A stretch of 64,000 nt of DNA from NCBI GenBank assembly GCA_023653785.1, contig JAMKCH010084902.1, positions 45,652 to 109,651 of the forward strand. The letters run 5' to 3'. Below, one piece after another: positions 33,990-44,785 of the stretch. The notes under the pieces were generated by a model. The model had not been told where the DNA came from. It was given only the letters and a program-made list of their open reading frames with translations, and made no database searches. Source of the DNA: Ophioderma brevispina. Lineage: Eukaryota > Echinodermata > Ophiuroidea > Amphilepidida > Ophiodermatidae. The translations under genes were made by a program, and so were the position numbers. Position 1 is the first letter of the stretch. Every line of letters begins with the position of its first letter.

Positions 33990-34830
33990 TTAAAAATAGG
34001 ACTTTTTAATTACAAAATTAGTCAAAAAAGACTAATTAGCAAATGTACCGTGTACTAAATTCCGTTCATTTTTGTTGCTGACCAAACTAATTCTAAGTCA
34101 TTTGGAGGGTCTAAAGTCGTCTTTAATTAGTCACTTACCATGTTGACATTAAAAGTAGTCAGTCATAATTTGTCATTTCTTTTAAAAGTTACAACCCTTT
34201 TTTGCTTTATATGAAAAATATTTTTGTAATCATGAAAACTAGTTTTTAAAATATGGGAAGGATATATTCCAGCATTCACTGACCATCGTAATGCTGAGGG
34301 AATGAGGGAAAATTAAAAGTCTAAAAATAGTAGGCTGGCATGTTTATTGTGGATGGGTATAACTCGGAGAGTGAGGTTATTTATTAACTGGCATAAGGAG
34401 GCTGTGATCTCGGTGTTGTTCGGTCACTCTGCGTGGCATTTGGGCTTGCGAAAATATTAATTCGGAAGTTGATGCGTCCTTTAGCCCTGCGAGGGGCATT
34501 AATTTATCAAGCCATGGGTTTGTTGTTGTGGAAAGTGTATAATCAGTTATGGTGATGAGTGGTGATGGCCATCCAAAGGGTTATGTTGTCTCTAAACAGA
34601 GTGCTGAGAAAAGGGGGAGTTAGTAAAATGGACTTCATGAAAAATTAAAGGGGGTCCTGTGGTGGCACGCTCAGATTACTCCAGCCTGTGCATTCATATA
34701 ATTTTATTCCCTGTTAACTAATAATAATAAGTACATTGATGGTAAAACAAACTGACTGCATATGACTAATTTTTTAATAGTCAAAAAGACACTTTTTGAC
34801 TAATTAATTATTTTCAGTGTATTTTAAAGA
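33990..34830. repeat. Possible TIR element with AGTCAAAAAGACTAATTA motifs
   Basis: The left side (about 34016-34040) has AATTAGTCAAAAAAGACT and the right side (about 34762-34815) has GACTAATTTTTTAATAGTC and GACACTTTTTGACTAATT, which are inverted copies of each other. The interior near 34320-34680 is GC-richer and shows no protein match. Ends uncertain. Confidence 0.4.
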
Positions 34831-34889
34831 AGGTATTTAGTGACGTATTGAGAACAGGTCCAACAAGGGGTATAATTTTAGTGCAAAAT

Positions 34890-35515
34890 TGGTCCCCTTA
34901 TTAAAAAAAAACCCTGAAAATAGTATGATTTCTACCCAAAAACTCGGTTCGTTAGACTCCCGTAAGGGGTTATTTTCATTGAAAATTGGTCTTGTTAGCC
35001 CTGTTCGGGGTCAAGTTCAGAACCACCGGATCCCTCAATGCGAGTCCGAAGTGGCCCACACTCCCGCAACCCCCCCCCCCCCCCCCCATCCACCAATCGG
35101 ATAAATCTCGCTTTTGAAAAAAGAGTCTCCTCCAGACATGACGTTTATTAGCGGAAGTGCCCTGCTCTCTTCGAGTGGCCGGACAGTCGTTTGTGGTGGT
35201 ACGCTATTAAGTAAAACCAAACAAATCCCTATTTTTGTTTAAATCAAACAGTTGGAAATAAAATTGGAAGGAACTGAAAAGTTTGGTTCTTGACCTGGGA
35301 TTTGTTGTTTGCATGTCTGGGGGGTCTTGTCAGAGCAAGTGCTTCTCTAGGGTTCAACAAGCTGTGAATTAGATACTGGTGCTCTAGGTCCTAAATTGTG
35401 ATCCATTTCTACATGCATGTTTTAAAACATAAATAAAAAGTTAAACAAATATAAAATTTTTTAAATACTAATCTAAGATTCCCATGGAGGTTATTATAGA
35501 TTTTAGAGGCAAAAG
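34890..35515. other. Gene-free stretch with poly-C tract
   Basis: Holds a C-run at about 35070-35087 and two diverged copies of a phrase like AAAATTGGTC (34887 and 34985). No gene recognised. Confidence 0.35.
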
Positions 35516-35717
35516 CAGGGGCGGCGCCAGGGAGTTAAAATCATAGGAGGGCGAAACATCATTAGGGGGGGCGAAACGTACAAAATGAACTCATTTTGGT
35601 TAAAAACCCCTAATTTTTGCGCACACACCCCTATATTTTTCCTAAATTTGGGAAAAGTCTCAGGGGGGGGGCGGCTGTTCCCCAAGCCCCCCCCGCCACC
35701 CCCTGACGCCGCCCCCG
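35516..35717. mobile_element. hAT-like MITE with CAGGGGCGGCG ends
   Basis: About 202 bp, with ends CAGGGGCGGCGCCAGGG and the complement of CCCTGACGCCGCCCCCG. Flanks are GGCAAAAG (left) and GAGCAAAG (right), similar but not identical, as expected for an eroded 8-bp duplication. G-rich in one half and C-rich in the other. No coding sequence. Confidence 0.65.
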
Positions 35718-35984
35718 GAGCAAAGCTATATAGTCTAGACTAGTACAGTGAATTAGTGATTAAAGTATTATGTACCAGTTGTATAGGCTACGACGTGTGT
35801 ACACCACCAGTATCATCACTAATCGGTCACAAAATTGCCCTAGAATACATTGGTTGTTTACTTCTACTCCAGTGAATTCAGGCAAAAGGGCCAACATTAC
35901 AAATTGCAAACGCTTGATTTTTTTCATATAAATTGACCAAGGAAAGTACTTTATAAAGGCCATTCATGTATTACTCATTTAGGG

Positions 35985-37110
35985 CCAAGGCCATAAAGGC
36001 CAAACGTATTGCCCGCAACGGCGTTGCGAATTGCAGCAACGCGTGCGACATTGCGGCAAACGCGTTGCCAAGAAAGTTAGGCAACGCGTTGCGGCCGTCG
36101 GGCCAATTTAGAATGACGAACTATTTCGTGACGTATTTCAAAAATTAACCCACAACGCGTTTGGCAAAGATCTTAGCAACGCGTTGTGGAAACTCACAAA
36201 ACGCGTTTGCAATGACTTCCAACGCGTTTGCGGACCTCACAAACGCGTTCTGCAACCTTCACAAACGCGTGCGAAGGTTCATCAAGCCATAAGGGTCATA
36301 ACGTATTGCGGCAACGCCCGGTTGTGGAAAGTAGCAACCACGCCCTTTGCGAATTTGGCCAAACTCGTTGCGACTTCGGCCAACGCGTTCGCGACCATTT
36401 CCGGAACTAAGCGTTGCGGTGTCGGCCAATCAAAAATCATGCATTTCTGTGACGTATTTCAAAAAATAGATCCACAACGCGTTGCGGCAATTACGTTAGG
36501 ACCCTTATTGCCTTCACAATCGCGTTGTGCCAGCATTCACAACGCGTTGCGACTTCACCCCTCAAACACGTTGTAAAACTTCACAACGCGTGTGAATGCA
36601 ATAAGGGTCATAAACGTATTGCCGCAACGCCGTTGTGAAGGTTTGCAACGCGTGCGAACCGGTCGCAACGCGTTGTGAGAAGATTTATTTTTGAAATACG
36701 ACACAGAAATTCATGATTTTGATTCGCCGGACACCGCAACCGCGTTGCCGAAAATGTCGCAACGCGTTGCCGAAAGTCGCAAGCGTTGTGACTTTCGCAC
36801 AAAACGCTTGCGGCCAATACGTTATTGGACCCTTATGGCTTGTGGCACCCTTAGCCAACGCGTTGTTGAAGCGTTGCAAACGCGTTGTGAAGCTCGCAAA
36901 ACGCTTGTGTGAAGGTTTAGCAACGCGTTGCAAAGTTTCTAGCAAGGCGTTGTGGGTCTTTTTTGAAATACGTCACAGAAATTAATTGATTTTGATTGGC
37001 CGGACGTCGCACCGCGTTGCCGAATTGATGTCTGCGCTGATGTTACGCGTTGCTACTTTCTCGCAACTGCGTTTGCAGGCAGCAAGACCGTTTATGGCCT
37101 TTTATAGCTT
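35985..37110. repeat. CpG-rich palindromic element with about twenty ACGCGT motifs
   Basis: About 1.1 kb whose base composition differs sharply from the AT-rich surroundings. It is studded with CAACGCGTTG and close variants, with about twenty exact ACGCGT hexamers plus many near copies. A module boundary like CATAAGGGTCATAACGTATTG occurs forward near 35990, 36288 and 36602, and in reverse near 36495, 36820 and 37090. A conserved island TGACGTATTTCAAAAA occurs forward near 36129 and 36450, and in reverse near 36687 and 36961. The whole folds around about 36553, and outer ends CATAAAGGCC / GGCCTTTTATAG are inverted. Open frames across it are by-products of the repeats. Probably a foldback or satellite-like mobile element; see findings. 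Confidence 0.8.
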
Positions 37111-37499
37111 GACATATACTCACCCATAGAAACCCGTGGAACCGAGTGAATGTTTTGGGTGAGGCTAAAAGGGACGCTGTGCAAATTCCGGTATCTTCAC
37201 CGGGTCGCTATTCAATCGCGTGGAGCAGCCTATGCAGTGTGTAGAGATCAGTGGCGGTATCGGATCATTGAACCAGGTGGTGCGTCGAAATTTGGTTATG
37301 CTCAAAAAGTAGAGTTATTTGTACCGTTTTCGTACCTCAGTGCTTCTCTGTGGAGTAATTCATTTATTATACAGGACTTGTGAATCAAGTACCCTTTTGT
37401 TATTATTTGCCAATGAATCTGTTTGGGAGTAAGTTATTTTTATTTTACTTTTTAAGCTATGTTGTGATTATATTGAAGAAAGGATTGATAGGGAGAGCG

Positions 37500-37945
37500 T
37501 GTGCCCACTGGTTATAAGGGAGCGTGGCCCACTACTGGTTCGGATATTCGCCTTTGGTGGTGCAAAGGTTCCCGGTTCAAATCCCGTTAATGACACTAGC
37601 GGGATTTTAACACGGGTACTGAAAATTCTGGATTAATTTGTATATGAACTATTGATAAAAACACTAGGATTCCGCCTGCCCCGTGGTTCATTTGGACTGG
37701 GCAAAAAAATGAACCACGAGAATATCCCGTCCTTCGGAGGGGGAACGTTAAGCCCGTCGGTTCCAAGTACGAGAGGAGTCTACCTGTACATGATATCACA
37801 GTCAGTCTTCGAGAAGAGTAGGGTGGTTACCCTGATTGTCCCAAGCCGTTCTGGTCCGTTTCGAGGGATTACCCTAGTAGAGGGTTATTAACCACTGTGG
37901 TATAATATGAGTCCTCGGTCCTCTAAATTGAATAAATAAAATAAA
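37500..37945 (+). mobile_element. tRNA-derived SINE with composite body
   Basis: The A-box-like TGGCCCACTACTGG (37525-37538) and a B box GGTTCAAATCC (37574-37584) are at normal spacing. The body contains GAACGTTAAGCCCGTCGGTTCC (about 37742), a phrase I associate with other invertebrate SINE or LINE tails, and GATTACCCTAGTAGAGGG (about 37868). It ends in an AATAAATAAAATAAAA-type tail (37930-37945). No target duplication could be assigned. Confidence 0.7.
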
Positions 37946-37949
37946 AAAA

Positions 37950-40800
37950 TAAATGAAAGCACGCCGACAATTAAACTGATGAACATGATTTCTTTTTCGG
38001 TTACAAATGAAGACAACAGCTGCAAGACTGGTTAAGGGGGCGTACACCGGCCAAATAATCTCCCATTGAAATACACGTTTCCAAATGGCTTGAAAAGTTC
38101 AATTTGATGATTACCAAATACTACTACTTTTAGGATAATGACATTAGTATAAATAAAAAATACCACCAAATTAGATATCGGAAAAATAGTTAACATTCAA
38201 AAAACTACTAGCCGCAAAACCCCCGCAGCCGCGCGCGAGTGGCTGTAAGCCTGATACAACTAACACGGGGAGCAGTCGCTCATTCATCAGTCCACCCGGT
38301 AAGGGTTTTAGCCTGCCTTGACTTATGTTTTCATTTTGTAACTATGACCCATCTTTTTTCACATTCATGCGGTGACAATTGATATTAATATTAAAGAACA
38401 ATATACAGATGTTGATTCTTAAAAAGAGGAATTTGATTATGGGAATAACAGCCAATTTTAGAAAAAATAAATTTGATGACGTCACGGCATTGATTTGTTT
38501 ATTATTTTGCTTCGGGGGACCCCTTTCCAGGTAAAAAATGAGACCTACGTATCCCTACATTGAAAAAAAAACAACGTTATCGTCATCAGTACGTCGGTTT
38601 TTGATCTTAGGGAAAAGGTAAATTTGTAGCTGTTTTATACATAATATACGGGTGTCTTTTTTGGAAAAAAATAATAAGCACTTTGGGCAGAGGGTAATGT
38701 AAAGACCTTGATTTAACATGTCGGATTTATAATAATCGGTCGCCCCCGAAGAGCCACCTGATATCTGATACCTGACACGTGACCTGTAACTGACACGTGA
38801 CACCAACCTAGTCATCTCGGTACCGGTTTCTACTACATACGCAAACAGCAAGCATTCTGGTATCTCTGTTTTCACAGCGTAATCGAATCAAGATGTGGAC
38901 TATAACATGTGGTTCTGTACAGGGAAGGGTAAGACACGATCTGCTCGATTGGGCATTTGGGGATTTTCCAAACGGTAATTTGTGAAAACGGCTACAGCAT
39001 TTACTATGCCATCTCGTCCCCAGTGACATTAAAAAAAATCAATCTCTAAACCTTTGTTCAAGATTTAGTACTATCATGATAAAGTAAGAAAAAAATATGA
39101 AGTTCACATAACATCATGCTTCTGTTAAATTACCGTGGTCATAACTAAAACCTCCAGAAACTTCCCCTTCAAAAGTAATCTCTATCAAACATAATACCCT
39201 TGAACATACGCGCCATTGGCTACAGAGCTATGCGCTCTGATAGCCATGCGCCCCGATACACTCTAATATCAAAAACAGCCCTATTAAATTATTACACACC
39301 CCAAAACCATTGCACTCCTGTTTTCGAGATTCGAAATGACTATAGTTGAAATATACCATATTCGACGCAGCAACCGGCATGTTTCCCAGGTCCCAGCGCT
39401 GAAACGGGCAACTAACCCGGAAAGAACTACCCTGAGACGGTTACGATAATCGGATTTTTGTGGCTATCGGATTATGAAAAGTCCGATCTGGTGTGTTTCC
39501 ACAGGCGGGTTCTAATCCGGCATCGATATCCGATTAGACCCGGGATTTTTTTTTTTTTTTTTGGGGGGGGGTGGGCTTTACCCCTCGAGAAATTTTGCAA
39601 AAATGTTTAAAAAAATCAGAAAATCTGTTTTTTTTTGTTGATATCATTGTTACGGCAACTTGAACATTTTGCTTGCAAAATTGACAAAGGTCCGTTTAAT
39701 GATGTTTTGAAGGTCCTCTTTGTCATGTAGAAGTTTGGCCACTTGTCTAAAAGCGTTTGTTTTAAGGATTGTGTTGCATGATATATGACTAAACAGTGGC
39801 TCAATACTACTGGTCAATACTAATGTATTACGCATAACTACATTATTATCCCTGTTTTGGTCCCGCCCGATTCCCCCCCCCCTCCCCCCCCCCCCACCCC
39901 CGCTTTCAGATGTTTGATGGGAAACACCCTGGAGGCAGCGAGCCAAAAAAAAAAAACCATTTTTGTTTATACAAGTGTCTTGTACAAAACTCGGAGGTCC
40001 ATTCTGGCAAATCCGCACCCCCAACTAAATGTCCTGGCTACGGGGCCCTGGTTGCCGGTAAGAAGGAAACAATATTCGGGTAAAAGGTCATTTAGTAGGC
40101 GACTTTACCGCCAAACTTGCAATTCATATCTGGCATATGTAAGGCACTGGATGCAGAAACGCGCTGATAATGCAAACGCTAACTCAGTGTCTAAAGAGTG
40201 CCTACAACACTTTAGGTCAATGTTTTAAAAATTACATAGAGATAGAAAGTTCATAAAGGCAACCAAACATGTGTGGTCTAAACAAAACACAGAAATAAAC
40301 AATGCATTGAAAATACCCATAAAAATTAAAAAAAAAAAACAACAAAAAACTCAACAACAAAAACAATAAGAACGTAATTACTTACTTGCGATTGCTCTTA
40401 CCGAGCTACCATCATATATTTTAAAATAAAATATCCCGTGATTTTGCGGCAAAAAAACCCGTAACATATTTGACCATCTCCAATTCGTTTTTATCATAAG
40501 CTTGTAAATAAAATATTTTTTCTTATAAAATAACTACAATAATGGTTTGAAAATGCAATAGTCCTTTCCGTTGGGTGGAAGCTATACTCGTCGGGGAACT
40601 GGCACGTTACTTCGATAAACATTATGACGTCGCTAATGTCCTGGCTCAAGTAGGTAGGGTTCGATGGTATTATGTTATGCCTCCATTGGACGCAATTTAG
40701 TCTTAATATGTAGGCTGAGAGGAACTGTGTTGACCTGGTGGAATCTACACCATTTAGTAGTGTGTGGAGCATTACTAACTCCGGCTGTCACTAACACAAA
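37950..40800. other. Gene-free stretch with homopolymer tracts
   Basis: Contains T-run/G-run tracts at 39548-39575 and long C-runs at 39873-39900. Open frames around the C-runs (39650-40228, both strands) mirror each other and lack domains. A 92-codon minus-strand frame at 40494-40772 is unsupported. A GCCGCGCGCGAG patch is at 38226. No gene recognised. Confidence 0.35.
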
Positions 40801-40883
40801 CCGGTAAAAGAGAAACAATCGAGTGATCCAAAACAGGTAACCATTGACAACATCGCCCAGTATTTAGACTTAAACTTGTTCAG

Positions 40884-41332
40884 GGATCTTGATTTCATAT
40901 CATTGTTATGCTGCTGGTTCGGAACTGGGTTTTGCGTAACAGGATGGGTCATATATTTAGTGCCTCATGCCATAGACATTGGTTTTCTTCCATACCAAGC
41001 GTCTGTTCTTGCAACTGTTGGAGGATCAGGCACTCTTGCAGGAAATATAGCTTACCCATTTGGGAAGAGAACATTTTCAGACGAGCAAATGTTGTACTCT
41101 GCATCATTAATCTCTTCTTTTGCTCTAGCGGTAGACCCACTTTTTTCGGCTTTTTATTCTTACATTGGATTGATGTTTTCATGTGCTGCATATGGTTTTG
41201 GAAGAGGACTTCTTATACTTAGTATGTTTCAGATTCTGAAAGATAGCGTGAAAGGCGACAGAATGACCAATGCAGTGGCGTGGCAGTGGGTGGCATATAG
41301 TATAGGAGCTGTCTTGAGTGGCTTTCTCCTAG
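40884..41332 (+). CDS. SLC16-like transporter, C-terminal half exon
   Basis: Encodes about 149 residues covering roughly helices 7-11 of a major-facilitator transporter. A charged start (DLDF) is followed by helix 7 (CCWFGTGFCVTGWVIYLVPHA) and helix 8 around ASVLATVGGSGTLAGNIAYPFG. Then come a short charged loop (KRTFSDEQ), helix 9 (ASLISSFALAVDPLFSAF), helix 10 (YIGLMFSCAAYGFGRGLL), a loop with KDSVKGDRMTNAV, and helix 11 (WVAYSIGAVLSGFLLG). The acceptor TTGTTCAG ends at 40883, and the donor GTAGGT starts at 41333. The exon begins with the third base of a codon and ends after the first base (449 bp). It joins the 44247 exon in frame to give the conserved GWIYD motif. The VPHA and GWIYD signatures support SLC16 over other MFS families. 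Confidence 0.88.
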
Positions 41333-42127
41333 GTAGGTTCATTATGGGTTCAAAACTAAGATTTATAATATAATGTGTCAAATGTTTTCACTTTGAGCCG
41401 AACCATACAATTTAAACAAATATAATTTAAACAAATAGAACTCGTTTTCCCCTGTATAAACACCTTCAATTCTTGCTATCTCACTTATTGGCAAAAATTT
41501 ATCAATGACCCATAACAGGTTTTTGTGTACATAGACGGCTGCTCACTTTTCAGATAAAGGCTACTACTTCGAAAACAAGTAATTAACGTCTTATATGAAA
41601 GATAGCTGTATAAGAATTACTGAAAGACTTTGAAATTTGAAGAAAACACTTGCAATACAGATCATTCACAATAAAAATGCAATACAACTTGGAAATTGAT
41701 GGAAGTTTTGCTGAAAAATCCAAGATGGCCGCCGCAAAATATAATGTGTATAGAGAGTTACAATAACCAATTCAATGACAAGCTATTAGCATGCCTCAAA
41801 TGAAAGTAATTGTATACAATATACTCAGCATCTTCAATAATTGATATTTTGAAAAAAAATGTGCATTTGATGCGGGCGCCTATCATTTCTCGGGACTTTT
41901 ATGTCGGGCCTACCTCTCAAAGCCAGCGCAATGCCTATCGTTGGTCATTGTGTAAAAATGAGACGAAGGAAAGGCATTGCGCTGTCCTTGAAATAAGTCC
42001 GTGCCGTGACCGTCCAGAAACCCAAAACCCAATAACCAAAAATAACTCAAAACCCGCATCAGGCCATGATGTGATAATTACGGAAAGGGTGTATATGCGC
42101 TGGGAATATATCGTAGTCATGGCGTAG

Positions 42128-42535
42128 TAGATAACCCCTGGTGAAATCCAAGTACACTTGTATTCACTAGGAATGTACTCCAAATTACGAGTACGTTTTC
42201 CAGAACAATATTTTCGAAATGCAATTTTTCTGTACACTAGACATCCTCGAGGAGTGCATTCCAAGTACATTTTAGTATATTTCGAATACGTTTCTGGTAC
42301 ATTTCGAGAAAAAGGTCATTGAAATATACCTTAGATATTTCTAAGTGAACAACTACAGTGATTCAAATCTAGTACATTTGAACACTTTATATCAGTGTAC
42401 TCGAAGTATACTAGAAGTGTACCCGAATGAATGTTCAAAATCTGCCTCTAAAGTAAGTTGGAAGTTGATTAGTTACTAAAAATGCACTCGAAAGTGAATC
42501 AAAAGGTTATTGACTCTCACGGTGTTATCTAAAAG
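42128..42535. repeat. MITE-like repeat of GTACACTTG/AAGTACATTT motifs
   Basis: Between AGATAACCCCTGGTGA (left) and TCACGGTGTTATCT (right) lie about a dozen variants of AAGTACACTTG, AGTACATTTCGAA, GTACTCGAAGTATACT and similar, in both orientations. The inverted ends AGATAAC are weak. Lies within the last transporter intron. Confidence 0.5.
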
Positions 42536-43282
42536 ACAGCATGGTATAGTAGTTCATGTCAATTCCAACGAAAATCTGTTGCACATCACCTAGTGGAAAC
42601 TCGTGACATAAAACGGTCGCAAAATGGAAGTCGCTTCTTCTGCCTACAATGATATATAAATTTGGTAGTGCTTCCTTGTATTACAGTTTTAATTAAAAAT
42701 ATTCTTTTCGGATATACAGGAGACGCTACGTAAAACAAATTTGAAGTTCCAGCTTATACAGGGAAATATTATTATATTTGTTTTTCTTCGTGAGTAGCTA
42801 AACTGAACTGAACATAATTGCAGTCTTAAATATACCAAAAACGAATATATTTTATACGGACTCGGTTTTAAACTAAACCACGTTATTTTTTCTGTTGAAA
42901 ATGTAATTTAACAATGACATTGACGTTAATTTACAGTGAAAGCTGTAAAATAACATTTTCCCTAAAATTACAGAATAGCGCAACTAGGCTGCTATAGCAA
43001 TAGGCTGTAAATTGTATATTACGCCATATTAGTGGCAGCTTGGTTGACATCAATATATCTTTACTTTACGGGTTAAACCGTTAATTTAAGGTTTGCACGG
43101 TAATACCAGTGCAAAATATGTGATCGGCTCCCAAACAATCAGTAACATGTCTCTGGAATCAGTTTTGACTTAGGAACCTTACAAAACTGTATGTGTAAAG
43201 TGTTTAATTCTGTGAATGAGGGTTTATAAATTTTCGGCACATTAATCACAAAATCCTTTACAAAGAGTCAGGTGTATAAATA

Positions 43283-43700
43283 AGGTTGAGTTAACACTTA
43301 AGTGACCGGGGTTCCTATATGGACCCTCAAAGTTTGTTTTCGCGCTGGTCGCTTTACGCGTGGGATTTTTTCGCCGAAATTTGTTGTAATTGTCTGACCT
43401 TTAAATGCGCTTCTTTTCATACCCAAAAAATTAAAATCGGCCAAACTGTTAATGAGTTAATTAGTGGGGTCCCATGGACTCCCCTTGGGCACTTACGGAA
43501 GTCATCTGAGAATGTTTTTTAAAATCAAAGAACCAAAGCAAAATTCGTTACTGTACAAACTCTATGGGAAAATGATGTGTATTTTTTTTAAATGTAATTT
43601 GGGTCTTCTAGAGTAGATATCAACAACAAATAAGTTTTCAAATAAAGTTGATGTAAGCGCAATGCTCAAACTCAATGAGTGAGCTATGCAAAATGCTAAT
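43283..43700 (+). repeat. ACACTTAAGTG repeat family, copy A
   Basis: Begins TTAACACTTAAGTGACC. Shares with the 44786 copy a TTTGGGGTCC/GGGTCCCTAGGA-type block (GTGGGGTCCCATGGACTCCCC near 43467), CTTGGGCACTTACGGAAGT, CTATGGGAAAA and CTAGAGTAGATAT. Non-coding. Partial relative to copy B. Confidence 0.6.
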
Positions 43701-43785
43701 AGTATTACGTCTTGATAAAAACATCAAGGCTACATAAACCATGTACAGTTGTAGAAAGCAGTGTGTAACATTATATATATATATA

Positions 43786-44172
43786 ATCGTCGCTGTCGGG
43801 AAAACAACCACCTCATTTTAACTGCCAGATGGTCAAAGCAAAACGTATATGTAAAAGTGAGCCCCCAGTGCTAAAACCCTCATATTTGCATTTTGGTCAC
43901 ATCGGGTTCTTACTTGAATTCATGCCAAATATTGATATTAAAATCATATGGCACACTTTATTTCAGAATCTGGAGTAAATTATTACCTAAATATATTTTA
44001 GACAAGGAAAACAGTTCTAGTGCATGACATACAAGACAAAAGCAAATTATTCAGTTTTGGTGTCTCTCGAAAATGTTACATTGAGGTTATTTCATTAACC
44101 GTTTTTACTACAGGAGGTTTTGCTTTTTGGTAAAGTCCTGCACATATGAGGTTTTACCCGCCCAGCGACGAT
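43786..44172. mobile_element. 387-bp MITE inserted in a TA repeat
   Basis: Ends ATCGTCGCTGTCGGG and CCCGCCCAGCGACGAT are inverted repeats that continue imperfectly (AACAACCACCTCAT against ATGAGGTTTTACC). Each end is flanked by a TATATATATA run (43771-43785 and 44173-44184), consistent with insertion at TA and duplication or slippage of the target. Within the last transporter intron, about 75 bases from the final acceptor. Confidence 0.72.
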
Positions 44173-44246
44173 ATATATATATATAATTGTCAACGTCCGT
44201 TTGTCATTATTTCTTTGGTAATTTGGTTTTTTGGCTTCCTTTTCAG

Positions 44247-44350
44247 GATGGATTTATGACCAAAGGGAATTAAACACGGTGTCATTCCTGATCTTCTTAA
44301 GTGCTGTCTGTCTTCTGGCAGTGTGTCCTCACTATAAATCGTGGACCTAA
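44247..44350 (+). CDS. SLC16-like transporter, last coding exon
   Basis: Encodes the C-terminal 34 residues, starting by completing the glycine codon of GWIYDQ, then helix 12 (TVSFLIFLSAVCLLAVC) and a short tail ending KSWT before TAA at 44348-44350. GWIYD between helices 11 and 12 is a family signature of SLC16. The acceptor CTTCCTTTTCAG is strong. The C-terminal tail is very short for the family, so an alternative longer isoform with another last exon is possible. Confidence 0.88.
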
Positions 44351-44671
44351 ATAAAAAGACATAAGACGACACTATTCTCCAGTTCCATAAATAGATTCTA
44401 AGTGAATATAATTGGTATGCGATCGAGTTGGCTCACTTCACTTATGCGACCCGAGTTCGAGTCTCAGTTGAGCTAGTATCGTATGTATATTTGGTTGCCG
44501 ATCTATACCCGGCCTCGCAGGTTTTCTCCGAGAACTTCCATCTCCTCCTGCATATACAATTGGACTTCTTCCCATAAGGCTTAGCTGTTTTGGAGAATCC
44601 CTTAATTCCATTGCTTGTGTAACTAATGTATACCAGGCACGCTTTGCGCAATGCCAAATGTTTTAAATAAA
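44350..44671 (+). terminator. Candidate polyadenylation signals of the transporter
   Basis: One AATAAA overlaps the stop codon (44350-44355), which would give an unusually short 3' UTR. A second AATAAA at 44666-44671 lies at the 3' end of the downstream SINE and is followed by a T-rich stretch. The second site would place the SINE in the 3' UTR. Transcript data would be needed to choose. Confidence 0.5.
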
Positions 44672-44680
44672 ATTTTTGCC
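44400..44680 (+). mobile_element. tRNA-derived SINE downstream of the transporter
   Basis: The A-box-like GCGATCGAGTTGG (44419-44431) and B box GAGTTCGAGTC (44453-44463) are at tRNA spacing. The body contains CCCGGCCTCGCAGGTTTTCT (about 44508) and ends TTTTAAATAAAA. Same strand as the transporter and just 50 bases beyond its stop codon. Confidence 0.7.
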
Positions 44681-44785
44681 CACACCCCTAGCACATGAGG
44701 TACAATTTGTGTATGGTATTTATCAATTTGTTACTTTGAAATGATTTCTTTATATTGAATTTGAATTTTTTAACCATTTTTAACA

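Larger units (their letters stand above)
2791..40883 (+). other. Long intronic interval of the transporter gene
   Basis: Lies between the exon ending at 2790 and the exon starting at 40884. It starts with GTAAGA and ends with TTGTTCAG. Exon 1 leaves one base and the next recognised exon supplies only one base to complete a codon, so joining them directly shifts the frame. At least one exon, with length equal to 1 modulo 3 in total, must supply helices 2-6 and the first cytoplasmic loop (about 170 residues in typical SLC16 proteins). I could not recognise it by reading. The interval is filled with the transposons listed separately, and an exon may have been lost, misassembled, or be too divergent to see. 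Confidence 0.6.
41333..44246 (+). other. Last intron of the transporter gene
   Basis: 2.9 kb, starting GTAGGT and ending CTTCCTTTTCAG with a good polypyrimidine tract. It contains the repeats listed at 42128-42535, 43283-43700 and 43786-44172. Confidence 0.85.

Noticed and set aside
36184..36576. A 130-codon plus-strand open frame
   Set aside because: It lies wholly inside the ACGCGT repeat element; the protein is a translation of the repeat (RVCG, NAL, TRAK phrases).
39650..40228. Opposing open frames of 123-124 codons around the poly-C tract
   Set aside because: They mirror each other across C-runs, encode proline or glycine strings, and show no domain or splice support.
40908..41222. Second plus-strand frame of 104 codons
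   Set aside because: Alternative frame of the real transporter exon.
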